The translations under genes were made by a program, and so were the position numbers. This document shows, piece by piece, positions 58,790 through 64,000 of a stretch of DNA of 64,000 bases; positions within the stretch are counted from its first letter, which is position 1, and every line of letters starts with the position of its first letter. Under the pieces are notes generated by a model. It did not search any database, was not told where the DNA came from, and saw nothing but the letters and a program-made list of their open reading frames with translations. Source of the stretch: Ancistrus triradiatus (Eukaryota > Chordata > Actinopteri > Siluriformes > Loricariidae); the NCBI GenBank assembly GCA_025084515.1, contig JAJAGP010000279.1:62001-126000 (forward strand). Direction: 5' to 3'.

Positions 58790-59232
58790 TGTTGCACTGA
58801 GAATAGTGGATCAGACACAGCAGTGCTGCTGGAGTCTAAACCCCTTCAGTGTTATTGCTGGACTGAAAATGGTCCACCAGCCAAAAATGTCCAGCCCCCA
58901 GCATCCTATGGTAGTCCTGTGAGCACTGATAAAGGATTAGCGGATGACTAACACAAACTTTGCAACAACAGATGAGCTTTGAGCTATTAACACACCACCA
59001 TCACATCCGTGTGACTGCAGTGCTGAGAATGATCCACCACCCAAATAGTACCTGATCTGTGCTGGTCCTGTGGGGGTCCTGACCATTAGAGAACAGAGTA
59101 AAGGGGGCGATCAAAGGATGTAGAGAAACAGATGGGCTGCACTAATACTTACACCACTAAAGCTTAAATAAAGCTTAAGCAGAATATAAATCAAAAATAT
59201 ACAATCCCTAAGACTTTTACACAGTACTGTGT
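58790..59232. mobile_element. Palindromic element, copy 3 with 'acagtactgtg' end
   Basis: gagaatagtggatcagacac, agtgctgctggagtc and the right half (gagaatgatccaccacccaa, gtagagaaacagatgggctg) match the element at 54935-55500. The end ctaagacttttacacagtac near 59210-59230 is the inverse of sequence at 54854 (acagtataaaagtcttag), suggesting that this family and the MITE family at 19251 share termini. Confidence 0.7.
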
Positions 59233-59447
59233 ATTAGACAGACATTAATTCCTATTATAATTCTTAGGACCTCATCTTGTATCCAGGCTAGAGGCGGACT
59301 AACAGGGTAACTAGAACCTCCTTTGAATTGTACAGTTTTGCCCAATAAACGTATCCCTTCACTCTAATATTGTAATCACTGACATATAATCATCATTACA
59401 TTTACACATCGAACGTTTCCTTCGATTTGAACTCCTCCTCCAGGATG

Positions 59448-59449
<2 letters not shown>

Positions 59450-59494
<45 letters not shown>

Positions 59495-59765
59495 CAATGA
59501 TTGTATAATGTGTTTTTTTTTGCTTTGTAGCTGTGTGCTGCAAGGTAGGTGGAAATGACCCGTAGATAATTATACAGTTCATACAGGTCTGTGCAGAACT
59601 TTCTAGAGACCAGTTCCTCAAACAGTGATCCACACAAGCCATCCACTAGTTGATTTTGGAAAAATGTACTTTCCACACACTTGCCCTGAACCACATCCAA
59701 TTCTTAAGTACCAGACTTTCCGATGTGGTTTATGACTCGGTATGACCTGATGTGAAAAAATTAAC
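59450..59765 (-). other. Poly(A)-tailed minus-strand insertion with a short open frame
   Basis: A 42-nt T-run (59450-59491) is, on the minus strand, a poly(A) tract following sequence that ends with a stop codon at 59496-59494. The frame upstream (from ATG 59700, and open a few codons further) encodes 68 residues, including LVDGLCGSLFEELVSRKF and YNYLRVISTYLAAHSYKAKK. I do not recognise the protein. The layout resembles the 3' end of a reverse-transcribed mRNA or a LINE-mobilised transcript, but no target duplication was identified. Confidence 0.45.
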
Positions 59766-60223
59766 AAAACAGCACTGTTTAAACGAACACTGTCATGTTA
59801 TGACTGCAGCTTTGTTGGACAACAGGAATCACATTTTTCCTGCTGGACTTGAATATATAGTATGAGCAGATTTAAACATTTATTAACAAAAAACATAAAG
59901 GCCCTAAACCAACTGCATTATGGAGGTTATACTGGCCAGTACAGAGCTTCCTCAAAACAAGTTACTGTTAAGACACCCATATCAATAACTAGTTACTTTT
60001 TGGAAATAAAGTTAAAGCATGACTTTGCTGTTACCTTTTTCCTGTCCTTTACCCTCTACTATCAAACTGTTCTGTGCTTCTCAGTCACTGCACCACCACT
60101 ACCCATAAGTCTCTTTCACTGCTACCTCTCTCTGCTCCTTCTCCTTTCTATCCGCTTGGATACGCTCCACTGACTTTTGTAATGACTACGCCACTGCCTG
60201 GACAAAGAGATTCAGTGTGTTTG

Positions 60224-60224
<1 letters not shown>

Positions 60225-60257
<33 letters not shown>
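60225..60257 (+). repeat. (GT)n microsatellite
   Basis: About 16 gt units in ncs1 intron 1. Confidence 0.95.
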
Positions 60258-61469
60258 TGATTGGCAGGTTGTTACCATGGACTGAACAGGAGCAACACTG
60301 CTCATTTAGCAATGTTAAGCATTTAATGACACAGTGCACAATATCCAGTGGATCACACATACACACACAATGAGCAGTCTTATTCATTTCATAGATCAGA
60401 TCATATTTGCTGTAATGTGTTTCTGTCCACGTTACTTACACAGCGTTGTAGGGCTAATGAATATGACATTTTGGGTTATGTCAGGTGTTATTCGCTCAGC
60501 AGACCAGATCTAAACTCTACTAAGGTCCATTATTTAGTGTTTTCTGTGATGTTGCACATAACATAGCGATTTTGTTTATCTGTTTCTCAGCAGGATGGAG
60601 GCTTGTGTTAAAAATTCAAATGGTCACAGGAATAAAATGTGTTTTCGATTAAAATTAAAGGAAGGAGGGTTAGCAGTTGTATTTAGGTAGCAGTGGGGTT
60701 AAAGTAGCTGATGGAGACTTCGAATGTAAAAGATATGCTTGTTTTGATTGGGATAACAGGCAGGTGCTAGATACAAGAACAATTGTAGACCAAAATTGGT
60801 TTGAAAATATCACTGAGGATTTGGAGGGTCCCATCCACTGCAAAGGTCAAGCCACATTAGCAGGAGAGGTATGCACCATTTAATGATCACATTACGTTTT
60901 GTGAAACTGGTTGTTGACCGGAATTGTCGTTGACTGGACATTGGAGTATTTAGAGTATTTAGGGTATTTTCACAATAAAACCGCATGCCAACAATAGGTA
61001 AATGCATCAGACATACTGATTAGATGATTAATAATAATAATAAGTTATGTAGTGCCTTTAACTTGTGTAGCAAGTTTATTGGGCTCATTAAGGTCTATAG
61101 CTGCTCTCATGAGGACGAAATTCAAAAATGGTGGAGAAAATACATAGACACTTTTTTCCTTCATTACAATTTGCAGCTCATAAGCTGGGAGTACTGAGTG
61201 ACTAAGAACAATAAATGCTGAGAGAACATTCAGTGAAGGGTAGGGCCATTTATGAGAAGACGAAAACCTTGTCTCCAGCATTACAACTTGCTGTTCTTAA
61301 CTGGGACTGGAATTAAAACAAGAAATGCTGCTACCATGTGCATTGCTCTAGCATTGTTTATTTCTTGCAAGTATGTACACATTTTCATTTTTTTCCAGAA
61401 AAGAGAAGGTGCTGTTATATGGCAATACATGCAGTTGTTAAGTGCAGTGCATGTTTTTGTTCATTTTGT

Positions 61470-61870
61470 TACCTGACCCAAATCCAATAGAAATGTGGGA
61501 GTACATGAAGCGAGCAGTTCATGTGCTGAAGCCCAGCAACATCCCAGAGCTGAAGCTTTTCTGTACAGAGGAATGTGCAGGACTGATCAACAGTTGCCGG
61601 AAACGTTTAGATGCACTTATTGCTGCACAAGGGCCTCACAGCACATACTGAAAGCAAAGGTTCACATACTTATCCACTCGCAGATATATAACAATGGATC
61701 ATTTCCCTTAATAAATAAATGACCCATTATAATATTGTGTCCCATTTGTTTAACTGGATTCCCTTCATCTACTTTCAGTATTTGTGTGAAATTCCTATGA
61801 TGTTTTAGCTCATATTCAGACATACTGTATATATAATTCTAAAGGGTGCACAAACTTTCAACCACTCTGT
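61470..61870 (+). mobile_element. Tc1 family A fragment, 3' end, next to ncs1 exon 2
   Basis: It reads DPNPIEMWEYMKRAVHVLKP, then IPELKLFCTEECAGLINSCR and RLDALIAAQGP, the C-terminal end of a family A transposase. The 3' UTR and a diverged right terminal repeat (aaagggtgcacaaactttca) follow. The 5' two-thirds of the element is absent. It ends about 60 bp before the ncs1 exon 2 acceptor. Confidence 0.85.
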
Positions 61871-61928
61871 GCATGATATACTGTATATACACCATATATA
61901 CTTTTGTCTCTCCTGTTTTTCTTTGCAG

Positions 61929-61953
61929 TCACCGAAAAAGAAGTCCAGCAGTG
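61929..61953 (+). CDS. ncs1: Neuronal calcium sensor 1, coding exon 2 (25-nt microexon)
   Basis: Between acceptor ctttgcag and donor gtaagt, 25 nt complete Phe22 and encode TEKEVQQ plus two bases of Trp30, continuing exon 1 exactly as in vertebrate NCS1 (KTY-FTEKEVQQW). The polypyrimidine tract is strong, which helps define so short an exon. Exon 3, encoding the degenerate first EF-hand, was looked for and not found before the right edge, so the gene continues past 64000. Confidence 0.95.
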
Positions 61954-64000
61954 GTAAGTTCCATTCCATCAGATGTTACAAACTACTCTGACATAACCAC
62001 GTTATTAATTGTGAAATGAGTGTGAAAGTCCTGGGTGTCTTGTGTATTCCTAGTTAAATCCTGTGTGTAGGAACACAAATTCGGTGTAGCTGGTGTGGTA
62101 CTGATGAGTGCGTTCAGAAAATGCAAGTTTCTGGACGTCAGTGTTACCATGGACACAGAGTGTGGTATTGTATCCCTGGTCAAATGAGTGGGTATGATGT
62201 ATGGAGACGGAAATTGCTTCTCAGTCTTACAGATGGGTCTGGATTAAGTGCTGCCTTTGGTAACTCTTATCTTCTGTGTTTGTGTCCTTCCTGAGCCTAG
62301 CTTCCTCAAGGAGCTCCCATGGAGCTAGGCCCTGATAAAAGTGGTGTGTACTTTGTGTCGTTAGCGTCAGTAGCATCATTAGAAAATCAGTAGAAGCGGT
62401 CGAGTGATAAATTAGGCATGAAAGTCATTTCAGAAATGAGCAGTTTAATTTGATAGAGGTCCTAATCAACCAATTTTCAACGTCAGAGACCCAAATAATG
62501 GCAATACATAGCATGTTTCCCATCCCACCCACACTCAGATGGATCTCAGATCTTCCTTAATTTCCACGAAATGTCCTGTATTAGCATCGGTATCTCCACA
62601 TTTTGCCATTAAAACATCTGTAAGTCTGTATGGAGAGCTTTCAGTAGGAACTTGCAGTGGTTAAGTGACCAACACAAACTTGACACAATAGTATTTCTGG
62701 TCTGTTCAACAGACTCTGCAGTAAACCTATTTAGTCCAGTGCATGTGGATATGTTGGTGATTACATTATGTAGGCCCCATATGTCTCAGTGCTAAAGTAG
62801 AACACAGCAGATGATGCTATATTAGCTGATTTTGCTTCTGTGCATCTGTTTTTCTTATTTTACATTAGATTTCTATTTAGTCCTGTGACAAAAAAAAGCT
62901 TAACGCTAGCCACCAATTAATATGTGAATGTTCTGAATGTCAGTTCCAGTCCTGGAATTTGTGTATCTATGGGAAATATAACTAGGCCAGTACTACTTTT
63001 GGCTGTGTATTGTTTCAGTCAGTATTAATATATTTCACTATAGGTTTGGCAGTTATTAGATAACCAACAAATAGTGACCTTCTGTTATTTGTTAAACATA
63101 TTTTAAAAATGTTTACATATAGTAATACTTTATCAGCTTTACTGGCAGCACAGGGCACAAGGTTGGAACCAAACCTAGACAGAACGCCAGTCCATCGCGA
63201 TGCATAGGCGTACACTCACTCTCACTGGGACAGTTTAGAGGCACCACTTGATCTAACGTATGTCTTTGTAATGTGGGAGGAAACTTGAGAATCTGGAGAA
63301 AACCCATGCAGACATGGGGAGAACATGCAAACTCGTGCCACCCATGTATTATATACCTGTTTTGTGCCATGCTAATACACTCTGTGCATTTAATCTAATA
63401 CTTTAAATGACTAATTAGGTAACTTAGTTTTTTATTATCATCTATCATCTAGGCTGCCCAGTGAAGTTGGATTCCTTTTTGAGTTCTCCTAACGTGAAAA
63501 CAGTAATATTTTAAAATAGTTGTAGTAACTGTAAAATAATTTTTAGAATATAATAGTGAACATGTAGTGAAGTATCTTCTTTACTTACCCTACAGTACAC
63601 ACAGCTCTATAATCATCAGGGCGATGTGTTGATACTGATTATTATAGCTGTTTTTAATGTTTTTGGCTTTTTAGAGCAAGCCTTTCACCAGTATAGCCCC
63701 TGCAGTGTATCCTAAAACTATGTTGAGTCATTCTCCTCTCTCTCCCCGTCTCTCTATGTGTACTTAATTCCCCTACTGCAAGTGCCAAGAGCCTGGCCTT
63801 GCCCACCTGCTGTATGCCACACACAGCAGATGGAGAGCGACTGAAACGGGACGACGAGCCCAGGGGAGAAATCGAGAAGAATAAGCGAGAAGCTTGAAGT
63901 GAGAATGAAAATGTCCCAGAACAAGACTGAATGGAAGCAGAACAAAAAAAGTATTAGAGAAACAACAAAATGAAGGAAAGAAATTGAAAAGGACAGACTA
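61954..64000 (+). other. ncs1: ncs1 intron 2, partial
   Basis: No ncs1 exon, RNA gene or intact element was recognised. 63135-63335 contains a minus-strand fragment of the second SINE-like family (ccatcgcgatgcataggcgt, catggggagaacatgcaaac). Confidence 0.6.

Larger units (their letters stand above)
46125..61928 (+). other. ncs1: ncs1 intron 1 (15.8 kb)
   Basis: The donor gtgagt at 46125 and the acceptor cctgtttttctttgcag ending at 61928 bound this intron. No coding exon was recognised inside. From 46125 to 47825 no element is evident; beyond that repeats dominate and are listed separately. Long first introns of neuronal genes can carry enhancers, which sequence reading alone does not reveal. 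Confidence 0.8.

Noticed and set aside
63770..64000. Purine-rich sequence at the right edge as a possible ncs1 exon 3
   Set aside because: No frame gives the expected continuation after EVQQW, and no acceptor followed by such coding was found.

Overview
This window is vertebrate nuclear DNA from a ray-finned fish. The evidence is large spliced genes with GT-AG introns, several Tc1/mariner families of kinds common in teleosts, L2/Rex1-like LINE remnants with teleost-type 3' tails, and many copies of tRNA-derived SINEs. The repeat mix suggests an ostariophysan such as a catfish, but that is a low-confidence inference. No prokaryotic, phage, plasmid or CRISPR feature is present, and I found no convincing undescribed biological system. 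The most unusual features are structures built by transposons.

Three genes are supported exon by exon. (1) ndor1, minus strand, from the left edge to about 4.2 kb: a 5'-UTR exon and seven coding exons, covering the FMN-binding domain and the start of the FAD-binding domain. The rest lies beyond the left edge. (2) gpr107, plus strand, 5037-34496: a complete 18-exon reading frame of 535 codons for a seven-transmembrane Golgi/endosomal protein. ndor1 and gpr107 are divergent, about 0.9 kb apart between their likely first exons. (3) ncs1 (neuronal calcium sensor 1), plus strand: coding exon 1 at 46061-46124 and a 25-nt exon 2 at 61929-61953, separated by a 15.8-kb intron. The remaining exons lie beyond the right edge. 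gpr107 and ncs1 are also neighbours on human 9q34, so this is conserved synteny. The three proteins have unrelated roles (cytosolic Fe-S assembly, membrane traffic, calcium sensing) and do not form an operon-like unit.

Most other recognisable sequence is mobile-element debris. gpr107 introns hold an internally deleted Tc1, a 3'-truncated Tc1 of a second family, TA-flanked MITEs, a LINE fragment, a SINE fold-back hairpin and nested MITEs. The gpr107-ncs1 intergenic region holds a Tc1-like element split by a 5'-truncated L2 LINE with a 7-bp target duplication, another deleted Tc1, and a compound trinucleotide tandem repeat next to the ncs1 5' region. ncs1 intron 1 holds a further Tc1 copy, palindromic elements, microsatellites, SINEs and a minus-strand insertion ending in a 42-nt poly(A).

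Exon boundaries were set by hand from reading frame, splice-site consensus and family resemblance. No alignment or transcript data were available. Ends of decayed repeats are approximate.
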